64,000 nucleotides of DNA from the NCBI GenBank assembly GCA_944320955.1, contig CALUJL010000029.1:181595-245594 (forward strand), read 5' to 3'. The notes below the pieces were generated by a model. The model saw only the letters and a list, made by a program, of their open reading frames with translations. It had not been told where the DNA came from and did not search any database. Position numbers and translations under genes: made by a program. Within the stretch, counting starts at the first letter, position 1. The number at the start of each line of letters is the position of its first letter. The stretch is from an uncultured Bacteroidaceae bacterium (GTDB taxonomy: Bacteria > Bacteroidota > Bacteroidia > Bacteroidales > Bacteroidaceae). Of this stretch, positions 25,384-35,665 are shown in pieces.

Positions 25384-26973
25384 CTACTTATTAGTTAACG
25401 AAAGGGCTATTTTCGAAGCCACATCTTTTATGATGTTCTCCACCTCCTCATTGATAATGCCTTGTTTCAGGACATCCAGCACATCGGCCTGGTGCGTATT
25501 CCGCAAGGTCAAGAGGAAATTCTTCTCGAAATCTGGCACGGAGTCGAGCGCTACATCCTTCAACAACCCATGGGTTCCACAGTAAAGAATGGCAATCTGC
25601 TCTTCCACCGGCATGGGAGAATACTGCGGCTGCACGAGCAGGCGGGTATTCTTGCGCCCCTTATCGATGATGAAAGCCGTCACCGGATCCATATCGCCGC
25701 CAAATTGGGAGAAAGCCTCAAGTTCCCGATATTGGGACTGGTCGGTCTTCAATGTACCGGCCACTTTCTTCATGGCTTTGATCTGCGCATTGCCGCCCAC
25801 ACGGGAAACTGAAATACCGACATTGATGGCCGGACGGTTGCCTTGGTTGAACAAGTCTGTCTCCAAGAATATCTGCCCGTCGGTAATTGATATGACATTT
25901 GTCGGAATATAAGCAGAGACATCGCCTGCCTGCGTCTCGATAATTGGCAATGCCGTCAGCGAACCACCGCCTTTTACCCGGCCTTTCAGACTCTCGGGCA
26001 AGTCATTCATCTGCTCGGCCACTTCCTGCTGATTGATAATCTTGGCGGCACGCTCCAAAAGACGGGAGTGCAGATAGAAAACATCGCCCGGATAAGCCTC
26101 ACGTCCACTCGGACGACGCAAAATCAGGGACACTTCCCGGTAAGCCACAGCCTGCTTGGACAAATCGTCATAGACTACCAGCGCATCCATGCCTTGATCG
26201 CGGAAATACTCGCCGATGGCGGCACCGGCAAACGGGGCATAGAACTGCAATGCTGCCGGGTCGGAAGCCGTGGCCGAAACGATAATCGTATAAGGAAGCG
26301 CACCATATTCGCGCAACTTCTCCACCAATGCGGCTACAGTAGAGCCTTTTTGCCCGACAGCTACATAGATACAATAAACCGGTTTGCCAGCTTCGTAGTT
26401 GCTGCGCTGATTGATAATCGTATCGATGGCAATAGCCGTCTTACCGGTCTGCCGGTCGCCGATAATCAGCTCACGCTGTCCGCGACCGATGGGAATCATT
26501 GCATCCACAGCCTTCAGTCCGGTCTGCAAAGGCGTATTGACCGGCTGACGGTAGATGACTCCCGGTGCTTTGCGTTCCAAGGGCATCTCAAGGCGCTCGC
26601 CTCCGATTTCCCCTTTTCCATCGAGCGGCTGTCCCAACGGGTTAATGACACGTCCCAGCATCTCCATCCCGACTTGAATGGAAGCGATGCGGCCCGTACG
26701 TTTCACCGTAAAGCCTTCTTTTATCTGATCGGTCGGTCCCAACAGAACGGCGCCTACGTTGTCCTCTTCCAGGTTCATGGCAATGGCCATCATCCCGTTG
26801 TCGAATTCCAACAACTCATTGGCCTCCGCATTACGCAGGCCGTAGATACGTGCCACGCCGTCGCTCACTTGCAGAACCGTACCTATTTCCTCATAATGAA
26901 GCGTAGTGTCAATCTCAGCCAACTGCCGGCGCAAGACTTCCGACACTTCGCTCGGTTTTATGTTTTCTGCCAT
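25384..26973 (-). CDS. atpA: ATP synthase F1 alpha subunit
   Basis: A non-catalytic nucleotide-binding subunit of 529 residues. The P-loop GDRQTGKT, the region [20 protein letters not shown], and the arginine-finger segment [13 protein letters not shown] are all conserved. The C-terminus carries the usual helical domain. It follows atpH by 12 bp on the minus strand. Confidence 0.98.
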   Translation of the reverse strand: MAENIKPSEVSEVLRRQLAEIDTTLHYEEIGTVLQVSDGVARIYGLRNAEANELLEFDNGMMAIAMNLEEDNVGAVLLGPTDQIKEGFTVKRTGRIASIQVGMEMLGRVINPLGQPLDGKGEIGGERLEMPLERKAPGVIYRQPVNTPLQTGLKAVDAMIPIGRGQRELIIGDRQTGKTAIAIDTIINQRSNYEAGKPVYCIYVAVGQKGSTVAALVEKLREYGALPYTIIVSATASDPAALQFYAPFAGAAIGEYFRDQGMDALVVYDDLSKQAVAYREVSLILRRPSGREAYPGDVFYLHSRLLERAAKIINQQEVAEQMNDLPESLKGRVKGGGSLTALPIIETQAGDVSAYIPTNVISITDGQIFLETDLFNQGNRPAINVGISVSRVGGNAQIKAMKKVAGTLKTDQSQYRELEAFSQFGGDMDPVTAFIIDKGRKNTRLLVQPQYSPMPVEEQIAILYCGTHGLLKDVALDSVPDFEKNFLLTLRNTHQADVLDVLKQGIINEEVENIIKDVASKIALSLTNK

Positions 26974-26985
26974 ATAAAATAGCTT

Positions 26986-27543
26986 TTATACTGTTTTCTT
27001 ATTCCTTTCCAGCAACTGATTTTTTACATTTCTCAATTGGGATACCAAACTTGCATCCAACCGATAAGTATCGTAGTCGAATACGAACCCGCCCAAAATC
27101 GAAGGGTCGGTATGAAGAGAGAACTCAAGTGTCCCCCTATCTTTGCGTGGCAAAAGTTTCTCGCGCATCGCCGCTTCAATCTCCGGCGAAATCGGAACAG
27201 CCGTAGTCAACGAACCGGTCACAATATGATTGGCCTTACGATAGATGTCCATATAGGTCAAAGCCATCGTCTGCAAATAGTTCTCACGCCTATGGCTCAA
27301 TACAAGTTCTATAAAACGCACATACGACGTACTCGGCGTTTCCCCCACAGCAGATTTCAGCAGGCTCAATTTACCATGCCGATTCATTATGGGATTACCC
27401 AGAGAGGAACGAAATCCCGGAACTTGCCGATAACAAGCCGACAACGACTTCATCTCCTCATACACCGCCTTCTCTTCCTTGCATTCCAAAGCATAGGCAT
27501 AGAGAGCCTTCGCATAGCGCTTTGATATTACACCTGTATCCAT
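26986..27543 (-). CDS. atpH: ATP synthase F1 delta subunit
   Basis: The 185-residue peripheral-stalk connector (OSCP type). The N-terminal six-helix bundle begins ISKRYAKALYAYALE, and the C-terminal part carries the pattern ILGGFVFDYDTYRLDASLVSQLRNVKNQL, diagnostic of delta. It lies between atpF (12 bp) and atpA (12 bp). Confidence 0.95.
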   Translation of the reverse strand: MDTGVISKRYAKALYAYALECKEEKAVYEEMKSLSACYRQVPGFRSSLGNPIMNRHGKLSLLKSAVGETPSTSYVRFIELVLSHRRENYLQTMALTYMDIYRKANHIVTGSLTTAVPISPEIEAAMREKLLPRKDRGTLEFSLHTDPSILGGFVFDYDTYRLDASLVSQLRNVKNQLLERNKKTV

Positions 27544-27555
27544 CTGTTCCGAGAA

Positions 27556-28053
27556 TTACTTATTGGTTATGACCTCGTCCAACAAACGGTTGACCAGTTC
27601 CATCTGAGATTTATCCCGATTCAGGGAATTCCGGGTTACTTTCTCCGCAATATCCACAGACAGGACTGCAATCTCCCGGCGCACGGCACGAATCGCCTCT
27701 TCGCGCTCCGCAGCTATTTGGGCCCGGACTTCGTCCAATTGTTTTTGAGCCTGAAGTTGTGCCTCACGCTTCGCGTCGGAAATGATTTTCTCACCCGCTT
27801 GGGTCGCTTCGTTCAAGATTTTAATCTGTTGCTCATGAGCCTCGGCCAGAATTTTCTCGCTTGTCGCTTTGATTCCTGCCAAAGCAGAGTTGGCTTCATC
27901 AGCAGCTTTCAGGGACTTGTCGATATACAGTTTCCGTTCTTCCACCATCTTGGTGATAACTGGAAAACCATATTTGGCAAGTACCGCAAAGACTATGATA
28001 AAAGCCAAGAGCATCCAGAACAGAAGTCCGGAATCTGGCAATAAAAGCTCCAT
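27556..28053 (-). CDS. atpF: ATP synthase F0 b subunit
   Basis: A 165-residue peripheral-stalk subunit. One N-terminal membrane helix (residues about 7-27, LLFWMLLAFIIVFAVLAKYG) is followed by a long charged coiled coil rich in Ala, Glu, Lys and Gln, ending near residue 160. The length and layout are normal for a homodimeric b subunit. It lies 12 bp after atpE. Confidence 0.95.
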   Translation of the reverse strand: MELLLPDSGLLFWMLLAFIIVFAVLAKYGFPVITKMVEERKLYIDKSLKAADEANSALAGIKATSEKILAEAHEQQIKILNEATQAGEKIISDAKREAQLQAQKQLDEVRAQIAAEREEAIRAVRREIAVLSVDIAEKVTRNSLNRDKSQMELVNRLLDEVITNK

Positions 28054-28065
28054 AAGTGCGCGTCT

Positions 28066-28359
<294 letters not shown>

Positions 28360-28381
28360 TTATTTTCTCTATTTCATTTGC

Positions 28382-29473
28382 TCAAGCCTCCTCCGGTTCG
28401 GCCACCGCCAATCCTATGAATACGGCCGAAAGCATCGTAAAGACATAAGCCTGGATATAAGCCACCAGCAGTTCCAGCATATTCATGAAGATGCAGAACG
28501 CCATGGAGACAAATGTCATGCTCGTATTCAGCACGATTCCCATGGATGCCGTCACAAAGATGATGCTCACCAGGCAGAGAATCACCGAGTGCCCGGCCAT
28601 GATGTTGGCAAACAGACGGATCATCAATGCGAAAGGCTTGGAAAAGACACCGATTATCTCTATCGGAATCATGATCGGCTTCAAGGCCAAAGGCACATGA
28701 GGCCATACGATATCCTTATAATACTCTTTGGTCCCGGAAAAATTGGTAAAGAGAAACGTAAGCACTGCCAGAACCAGCGTAATCGTGATATTGCCCGTCA
28801 CATTGTATCCCCCGGGAAAAATCGGAATCAGCCCCATCAGATTATTGATAAAGATGAAGAAAAAGGCTGTCAGCAGATAGGGGGAATATCTCTTGTATTT
28901 CGGTCCGATACAGGCTTTTACCACATTGTCGTTTATATCCATGATGAACATTTCCATAAACCCCACAAAGCCTTTGGGCGCTTTCGTCGGATTGCGCCGG
29001 GCCCAGCGCGAACAGGAGAGTACGATGACGACTAAGAGAATGCTGCTTATCAGCACACCGCAGGCGGTTTTCGTCAGCGACAAATCCAGAGGGCGCACCT
29101 CTTCGCCGGTCTGCGCATCCCGCTCGACTATCTTTCCCTTATACGTACTCCCATTCTCCTTGCAGATATAAAAGCCTTTATAAGAACCGTCTGGCGATTC
29201 TTCCAGCCGGGAAGACGGGAAGACATGCCATTCGCCCGACTGCCCGCGCACGATAACCGGCAAAGGAATAGAGACATGCGCATCGCCCCATGAGGTTATA
29301 TGCCATGAATAGGCATCCTGAATATGGCCGAACACAATTTCTTTCACGTCCACCTTCCCGTCCTCCACACTTTCCGAAGCCAAAGTCCGGGAAGCCATGC
29401 CCGCCGTCAAAGCCAATGCCAGCAATAACACCTGGACAAAGCGGAACCGTATGATTTTAAACAGTATCTTCAT
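28382..29473 (-). CDS. atpB: ATP synthase F0 a subunit
   Basis: The 363-residue stator channel subunit. The conserved region with the essential arginine is FALMIRLFANIMAGHSV. About 130 residues precede the first core helix: a signal-like hydrophobic stretch, then a soluble beta-rich segment. This long N-terminal extension is typical of Bacteroidetes AtpB and makes the protein about 100 residues longer than in E. coli. Its start overlaps the preceding gene's stop by 4 bp. Confidence 0.95.
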   Translation of the reverse strand: MKILFKIIRFRFVQVLLLALALTAGMASRTLASESVEDGKVDVKEIVFGHIQDAYSWHITSWGDAHVSIPLPVIVRGQSGEWHVFPSSRLEESPDGSYKGFYICKENGSTYKGKIVERDAQTGEEVRPLDLSLTKTACGVLISSILLVVIVLSCSRWARRNPTKAPKGFVGFMEMFIMDINDNVVKACIGPKYKRYSPYLLTAFFFIFINNLMGLIPIFPGGYNVTGNITITLVLAVLTFLFTNFSGTKEYYKDIVWPHVPLALKPIMIPIEIIGVFSKPFALMIRLFANIMAGHSVILCLVSIIFVTASMGIVLNTSMTFVSMAFCIFMNMLELLVAYIQAYVFTMLSAVFIGLAVAEPEEA

Positions 29474-29886
29474 AGCATCTCCATTCTCAAAGTTTTCTCA
29501 TAACGAAAGATATACTTTGTTTCCCATACCAAGTAAAACAGATAAAAGACGAAGAATACGGGCAAGAAGCAGGCCAGTTCTATTTGCAACAAAATGATGT
29601 AGATCAAACAGGCAGCCACAAGTCCCAAGATTTTGCCTATTTTCAGCAAAAGATAGACATTGACCAATGTCTTTTGCTGCTTGACCGACAGCAAAACCTT
29701 CCGCAGCCCGCATCCCATCGCAAGGAAGAGGAAAGGCAAAGACAGCAGCCAATAGAACGACTGCTCACTCCGCAAAACAAGTTTCAGGCATACCGCGCAC
29801 ACCAAAGCCACGGCAAACAACCCGGCTCCCAGATAGAAAAGGCTCCGCTTCTCCTGCTGTGCCCTATATGTACTTACCTGCTTCAT
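29470..29886 (-). CDS. Small membrane protein of the ATP synthase operon (AtpI-position)
   Basis: A 138-residue protein with four predicted membrane helices (starting about residues 17, 44, 79 and 103) and no recognisable catalytic motif. It occupies the place of AtpI between atpC and atpB and overlaps atpB by 4 bp, so it is co-translated. AtpI helps assemble the c ring or import magnesium in other bacteria. The sequence here is too divergent to call it AtpI outright. Confidence 0.8.
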   Translation of the reverse strand: MKQVSTYRAQQEKRSLFYLGAGLFAVALVCAVCLKLVLRSEQSFYWLLSLPFLFLAMGCGLRKVLLSVKQQKTLVNVYLLLKIGKILGLVAACLIYIILLQIELACFLPVFFVFYLFYLVWETKYIFRYEKTLRMEML

Positions 29887-29898
29887 TCTCTCCCTGCC

Positions 29899-30174
29899 TT
29901 ATTTGACACAGACCGAGACCACGTTTTTGTTGACCTCCACAAACCCGCCTTTCACCGGGACGACCCGTTCCGTCCCCTCACTGCCACCCTCTCCTTCGCC
30001 GGCATGCTCCACTATCTTTATGGAGCCTTCCACCAACGAAGAAATAAGCGAAGCATGTTGAGGCAACACCGTAAACAAGCCCTTTTCACCCGGGAGGGTC
30101 ACAGCAGCCACGGCATCGTTCTGATAAACAATGCCGTCCGGCCTCAGTATTTCCACTTTTATCGAATCACCCAT
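29899..30174 (-). CDS. atpC: ATP synthase F1 epsilon subunit
   Basis: A 91-residue epsilon subunit: the N-terminal beta-sandwich only (IKVEILRPDGIVYQND ... LPGEKGLFTVLPQHASLIS). The C-terminal two-helix regulatory hairpin of E. coli epsilon (about 45 residues) is missing, as usual in Bacteroidetes, so epsilon-type inhibition by that hairpin is not expected. It lies 13 bp after atpD. Confidence 0.93.
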   Translation of the reverse strand: MGDSIKVEILRPDGIVYQNDAVAAVTLPGEKGLFTVLPQHASLISSLVEGSIKIVEHAGEGEGGSEGTERVVPVKGGFVEVNKNVVSVCVK

Positions 30175-30187
30175 CTATGCTCTCCCC

Positions 30188-31735
<1,548 letters not shown>

Positions 31736-31758
31736 TTATTCTTTTTTATTTTCACCCA

Positions 31759-31766
31759 CAAAGTTA
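31759..31766 (-). promoter_or_regulatory. Candidate promoter of the ATP synthase operon
   Basis: The minus strand reads TAACTTTG, matching TAnnTTTG, 42 bases upstream of the atpD ATG. The -33 element is degenerate. Confidence 0.5.
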
Positions 31767-31794
31767 CGACAAAAAACAGCGATTGTTATCCGGA

Positions 31795-31825
31795 CTTGTT
31801 TTTTTTAACGAAATAAGTACCTTTG
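31795..31825 (+). promoter_or_regulatory. Candidate promoter of the GNAT gene
   Basis: CTTG, a 19-base spacer, then TACCTTTG (31818-31825) gives a good match to the phylum consensus. It is divergent from, and close to, the ATP synthase promoter. Confidence 0.65.
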
Positions 31826-31896
31826 CAACAGAAAAAGCGAACTAAAGGAACGAACCTACCCCAGAAGAAGAATCTTTTTTAAATAAACCGCATCCT

Positions 31897-32406
31897 ATGA
31901 ACATACGAAAAGCCACCCTCGACGATTGCCCGCTGATCCATGAACTTGCGGGCAAAGTGTTTCCCAAGACCTACGAAAAGATTCTGTCGCCCGAACAGAT
32001 AGACTACATGATGGAGTGGATGTACTCCGTCCCCAACCTGCACCGGCAGATGGCCGAAGAGGCGCATACCTATTATATTGCCTACGATGCCTCCGGGCAG
32101 CCCTGCGGTTATGTCTCGATACGGCCGGAAGCCGAAGGGCTCTACCATCTGGAGAAAATCTACGTCCTGCCGGAGAAACAAAAGGAAGGATACGGGCAAG
32201 CCCTCTTCGCCCGCGCCTTGGGACACGTAAAGGAAGCTGCCGGCGGAGCGGGCGCCGCTGTCGAACTCAACGTAAACCGGGACAATCCCGCACTGGGATT
32301 CTACCGCAAAATGGGCATGACGTGCGCCCGCCAGGGAGATTTCCCCATCGGAAACGGATTTTTCATGAATGACTACATCATGAGAATCGAACTGCCTTCC
32401 CGCTAA
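31897..32406 (+). CDS. GNAT family N-acetyltransferase
   Basis: A 169-residue acetyl-CoA-dependent transferase. The central strand LEKIYVLPEKQKEGYGQALF contains the pyrophosphate-binding loop (motif A, Q/KxGYGxAL). The C-terminal VELNVNRDNPALGFYRKMGM is motif B. No neighbour gives the substrate; small-molecule amine or protein N-termini are both possible. It stands alone, diverging from atpD. Confidence 0.9.
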   Translation: MNIRKATLDDCPLIHELAGKVFPKTYEKILSPEQIDYMMEWMYSVPNLHRQMAEEAHTYYIAYDASGQPCGYVSIRPEAEGLYHLEKIYVLPEKQKEGYGQALFARALGHVKEAAGGAGAAVELNVNRDNPALGFYRKMGMTCARQGDFPIGNGFFMNDYIMRIELPSR

Positions 32407-33083
32407 TCGGGGAAACAGTTCGATTCGAATGCAGAATCCTTCTGCTTCTTTCTTATCAGCCAAGCCGGACCGTTCTACGGCCCGGCCGATTATTCTATCG
32501 GGACAACAATATCCCCTTCGCCCAGACCCAAATACAATTTTGCCGTATCCCGTGAAAAACGGTCTTTACAGCCTATTTCTACCACGTGCAAATAGGCTTG
32601 TGTTCCCCCGTTGAGCCGCTCGATTTCGCCCGGCTTGTGGCAATAAACCGTATGGATATAGTTCCAGTCGATACGGACATCTCCCAAATCCCGATACAGA
32701 GGAATGCCATTCAGCAGGAACAGGCAGTGATTCCGCGCGTCATCGGGCACAAACCGTGCCGCAATTTCCTCCAAGGAAACCCAATCGGGATCGTATTTCC
32801 CGCTTTCCAAATGGACAATCCGCAGCGGCTTCCCCGCTTCACGCAAAGTCCCTGCAGAAATCCGATAGTCACCGGCAGGCATACGCAGTAAAGAGTCTAC
32901 ATCGATACCGGCAAAGTGCCCCACATTTTGCCGGTTGACGAAAAAGAGCGTCTGCGGGGGCAATCCCTGATAAGGATTCAGCACCAGGCAGTCTCCCGAC
33001 TCACAGACAAACGTCCGCCCGGCATTCCGCTTGGACGACATATGAGGTTCTTTCGTGTACATGCGAATCAGGCAGACATCCAA

Positions 33084-33095
33084 CCCCCCCCCCCC
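33084..33095 (-). repeat. Poly-G tract of 12 (internal contingency site)
   Basis: Twelve G on the coding strand lie inside plug-like unit 2 of the interrupted gene. The current length is out of frame; 10 or 13 would restore the frame. Confidence 0.85.
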
Positions 33096-33605
33096 TTTCC
33101 GTCCAGAGTCTCAATCCGGCCGGGCAAATGGACAGCAACCGTGTCAAGGAAATCCTCATCGAGACGATAATGCGTCAAATCATCGGTCAGCAACAAGTCG
33201 TTTATTTGAAAAAGGCATTTCCACAACGAAACTCCCGGCGCATACTTTTTCTGTATATCCATGAGGGAAATCAGCGCCGGCCGGTAGTCGTCGGTCCGAT
33301 AGTTCCGGTAGCCGGCATAGGCCCGGCCTTCGAACATAAAGAAACTGTCGCGCGGCGCGACGCAGCGTTCCGCATGAAACTTCTTAAGTTCCGCATGTAT
33401 CCTCGAATAGTCCACTCCGATCAGGGACTTGATGTAAACACCATTCAGGAGGATTGCCTCATCGGATCGGTTTACGATTGCTCCATTCCTCCAAAAGAAC
33501 GAATAATTATATTGCTCCTTCTTGCCACCACCGTCCAGCCCTGCCCGGCGCAAAGCGGCCCGGATCTCTGCTTCGGGCACCGAGTCATTCTGCGCTAAGA
33601 CAACT

Positions 33606-33615
33606 CCCCCCCCCC
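33606..33615 (-). repeat. Poly-G tract of 10 (signal-peptide contingency site)
   Basis: Ten G on the coding strand follow codon 20 of the interrupted gene. The current length leads to a stop within 7 codons; 9 or 12 would restore the frame. Confidence 0.85.
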
Positions 33616-33673
33616 GTTTTATTGCAAAACAGGAAACTTAAAGCCAAAAGGCTATGATAAAAAATCCGGCTCT

Positions 33674-33823
33674 TCATCTTTTATCTCCTACTATTCCGTT
33701 AGCCAGATTGCTATTTAAGTCGATCTGGTGCTCTTCTGTGCGGTGGCAATTTTTTTTGCCCCTCAAAGATTCAATCTCTTCCTTCTGATCCAGCAGGATT
33801 CTTTCAAGCTCTCTTATGTCCAT
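33674..33823 (-). CDS. Small 49-codon ORF coupled to the poly-G gene
   Basis: It reads MDIRELERILLDQKEEIESL and ends with TGA overlapping the ATG of the interrupted gene (ATGA). The coupling argues that it is translated. The first 20 residues look like a charged amphipathic helix and resemble the opening of some Bacteroidetes AAA ATPases, so it could be a remnant of one. An A8 run in the middle could itself mark a frameshift. Function not recognised. Confidence 0.45.
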   Translation of the reverse strand: MDIRELERILLDQKEEIESLRGKKNCHRTEEHQIDLNSNLANGIVGDKR

Positions 33824-33841
33824 TGCTCCCGTTTTTTGCGG

Positions 33842-33939
33842 TAAAGATAGCAAAAAGTTTTATACTGCCGATATTTTATCCAAAACAAGCTGCAATACTG
33901 CCGATAAATTGAGCCTTAACTGAGATTACACTGCCAATA
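33842..33939. promoter_or_regulatory. Three phased 12-bp repeats upstream of the poly-G gene
   Basis: ATACTGCCGATA occurs at 33862-33873 and 33895-33906, and ACACTGCCAATA at 33928-33939. The starts are exactly 33 bp apart, about three helical turns, so all face one side of the DNA. A minus-strand -7-like element TATCTTTA (33849-33842) lies just inside the nearest repeat. The rest of the 33824-33995 gap shows nothing else. Confidence 0.55.
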
Positions 33940-33995
33940 ACACCGACAGGGTAAAAATGATTTCAGAAAACGGCAGGGAAAAAGAGAGCCGCGGG

Positions 33996-34430
33996 CTAAT
34001 GGATCATCTTCTTCAGTATGTCGCGGTGGAACTTGATCTCCGCCATGTGGATCTTGAATATCTTCTCGTTGGAAAGAAATCCGCGGAACTTCTCCGTATA
34101 TTCCTTTTCTATCTTTGCCGCTTCGATACGCGAATTGTTGATGCGGTCCATCGCTTCTTTATAGCGCTCTTCGGAGTAGCAGCCGACTTTGCTCAATTCC
34201 CGTTCCTGGCGGGAAATCTCCCGGTTTATCCGCCCTATCTTGCGTCTCATCTCCCTGTACAAGGGGAAGAATTGCGCCGACTCTTTCTCCGAGAGGGAGG
34301 CCTGCTGCACGATATAGGCGTTCTTTTTGGCCTGGAATTCCTCCCTCGTCAGTCTCTGTGTCTCCGCCGAAGTCCAAGGCAGCAGGCAGAATGACAGAAA
34401 AATCCATACTATCAACCGTGACGTTCTCAT
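33996..34430 (-). CDS. Exported helical protein of the ECF sigma operon (Spy/CpxP-like)
   Basis: A 144-residue protein with a signal peptide (about 1-22, ending TSAETQ) followed by an all-helical, highly charged chain (FFPLYREMRRKIGRINREISRQE, and so on). The layout is like periplasmic stress-sensing or chaperone proteins of the Spy/CpxP kind, but there is no diagnostic LTxxQ motif. It is third in the operon after an ECF sigma factor and a membrane protein, with 24 bp between genes. A role in envelope-stress signalling is inference from context. Confidence 0.72.
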   Translation of the reverse strand: MRTSRLIVWIFLSFCLLPWTSAETQRLTREEFQAKKNAYIVQQASLSEKESAQFFPLYREMRRKIGRINREISRQERELSKVGCYSEERYKEAMDRINNSRIEAAKIEKEYTEKFRGFLSNEKIFKIHMAEIKFHRDILKKMIH

Positions 34431-34454
34431 AGTCTTCGCTCTTCCTCCTCTCTG

Positions 34455-34901
34455 CTATTTTGCGTCTGAGACCAATTGGTACAGGTCATAATCGTCCAGA
34501 CAACTTTCTTCTATGATTACATTGATTTCTTCGTCCGTATATTCCTCATCGTCGCTTACAGCCACCCGATAAGAAACCGGATCCTGCGCTTTGCTCCCCT
34601 CTCCCTGCAAATAGATAAAGCAGGACAAAGATACCGCCACGACAAGCACGGCTGCTATCCGCCAATACACAGACACGTTCCGGAACAATACCGCAAAGGA
34701 AGTCTTTCCCAAGCACGACAGTCCCGCTTCCGCCCTCCGAGGAGCCGAAGATCCGGGGGACAGGCGCAAAGCGTCGGAGACATCCGCCGCCCCGGAGATC
34801 TTCTTCATCAGGTCCTCATGGAAGCGGTCAAAATAGCCCTCCGGCGTACGAAAAGGATTCCCTTTTCCACATCGTTTCAAGATTTCACCTTCCTGTTTCA
34901 T
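34455..34901 (-). CDS. Single-span membrane protein, probable anti-sigma factor
   Basis: A 148-residue protein. A cytoplasmic N-terminus (FRTPEGYFDRFHEDLMKKI is characteristic of proteins following Bacteroidetes ECF sigma factors) precedes one membrane helix, IAAVLVVAVSLSCFIYL, at about residues 81-97. A short acidic C-terminus (DDEEYTDEEINVIIEESC) lies outside. There is no ZAS zinc motif. Position directly after the sigma gene (52 bp) suggests it holds the sigma factor at the membrane. Confidence 0.75.
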   Translation of the reverse strand: MKQEGEILKRCGKGNPFRTPEGYFDRFHEDLMKKISGAADVSDALRLSPGSSAPRRAEAGLSCLGKTSFAVLFRNVSVYWRIAAVLVVAVSLSCFIYLQGEGSKAQDPVSYRVAVSDDEEYTDEEINVIIEESCLDDYDLYQLVSDAK

Positions 34902-34953
34902 GACTCACACTTTAAGCTATTTATTTCGATAGACGCACTTTAGGGCAAAAGGT

Positions 34954-35502
34954 TTAAAGCCGCTCTTCGATATATTTCTCGATTTTCCGCACCGCGTGGT
35001 GGTACGATGCCTTCAGCGCCCCCACGGAGGTCCCCACGATCTCCGATATCTCCTCGTACTTCTTCTCCTCAAAATACTTCATAATGAACACCATGCGTTG
35101 CCTTGCCGGAAGTGTTCCTATAGATTCCTGCAGAAGCCGCTGGGCGTAGTCGCCGTTAAAATAAGGGTCGCTCTCCAACTTGCCGGCATCGGACGTCTCC
35201 TCATCGTCGATCGAGAGGAGGCGCTCGCTCTTTTTACGGCTCAGAAATGTCAGGCACTCATTGAAAGCTATGCGGTACAACCAGGTCGACAGGCGGGCGT
35301 CGCCCCGGAAACTGTCCAGACCCGCCCATGCTTTCATGAAAGTATTCTGGAGAAGATCGTTCGTGTCCTCATGATCCGAGACCATGCGCCGTATCTGCCA
35401 ATACAGCTGCTCGCTGTATTCCCTGACGACCTCGGAAAATGCAGCATAGGCAGTAGCGGAATCATGCAGTCGGGCCACGATGTCTTCTTCTTTGTCCTTC
35501 AT
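34954..35502 (-). CDS. RNA polymerase ECF-type sigma-70 factor
   Basis: A 182-residue ECF sigma factor. Region 2 (DLLQNTFMKAWAGLDSFRGDARLSTWLYRIAFNE) contacts core polymerase and the -10 region. Region 4 (LPARQRMVFIMKYFEEKKYEEISEIVGTSVGALKASYHHAVRKIEKYI) is the -35-binding HTH. The start is set at 35502 (MKDKEEDIV); the open frame reaches 35601, but the added residues are a basic low-complexity run encoded by a DNA repeat. The leader therefore contains the triple repeat at 35509-35576. First in an operon with an anti-sigma-like protein and an exported helical protein. Confidence 0.93.
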   Translation of the reverse strand: MKDKEEDIVARLHDSATAYAAFSEVVREYSEQLYWQIRRMVSDHEDTNDLLQNTFMKAWAGLDSFRGDARLSTWLYRIAFNECLTFLSRKKSERLLSIDDEETSDAGKLESDPYFNGDYAQRLLQESIGTLPARQRMVFIMKYFEEKKYEEISEIVGTSVGALKASYHHAVRKIEKYIEERL

Positions 35503-35508
35503 CGAATC

Positions 35509-35576
35509 AAAAAAAGCGCCTGTACTTTTTCCAAAAAGTGCTGCCGCTTTTCTCCGAAAGCGCTGGCACTTTTTTC
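35509..35576. repeat. Near-palindromic 20-bp repeat, copy C (three units, 5' leader of the sigma gene)
   Basis: Three related units lie at 35509-35530, 35533-35551 and 35556-35576. The middle one, AAAAAGTGCTGCCGCTTTT, is identical to the unit at 17412. Each unit can fold into a short hairpin, and together they fill the leader between the sigma-gene promoter and its start codon. Confidence 0.65.
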
Positions 35577-35589
35577 CTTGTTTGCGAGA

Positions 35590-35597
35590 CAAAGGTA
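35590..35597 (-). promoter_or_regulatory. Candidate -7 element of the ECF sigma operon
   Basis: The minus strand reads TACCTTTG. No good -33 element is present. The transcript would start about 80 bases upstream of the start codon. Confidence 0.5.
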
Positions 35598-35665
35598 CCA
35601 TCTTTTTTGCAGTATTCCCGCTTTTCTGGTGTTTAAATTGTAACTTTGCCCGAAATATCGAACGA

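Larger units (their letters stand above)
32490..33677 (-). pseudogene. Exported protein of TonB-plug-like repeats, interrupted at two poly-G tracts (phase-variable or frameshifted)
   Basis: One gene is seen as three out-of-phase segments. It starts at ATG 33677 (minus) with a signal peptide, MKSRIFYHSLLALSFLF. A run of 10 G (33606-33615) follows, after which this frame stops within 7 codons. With 9 or 12 G it would read on into VVLAQNDS and the long frame 33580-33068. That frame meets a second run of 12 G (33084-33095) and stops; with 10 or 13 G it would continue to 32490, giving about 395 residues. The protein shows four tandem units resembling TonB-receptor plug domains (for example LFLLNGIPLYRDL ... 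DWNYIHTVYCHKPGEIE). Both tracts encode glycines, one in the signal peptide and one in unit 2. It could be a contingency locus, a decayed gene or a homopolymer sequencing error. Confidence 0.75.

Noticed and set aside
33862..33939. Short CRISPR-like array
   Set aside because: Only three 12-bp repeats with 21-bp spacers and no cas genes; repeats are too short for CRISPR.
35503..35601. N-terminal extension of the ECF sigma factor
   Set aside because: Translation of the repeat array (basic, Ala/Phe-rich) that does not resemble sigma region 1 or 2.
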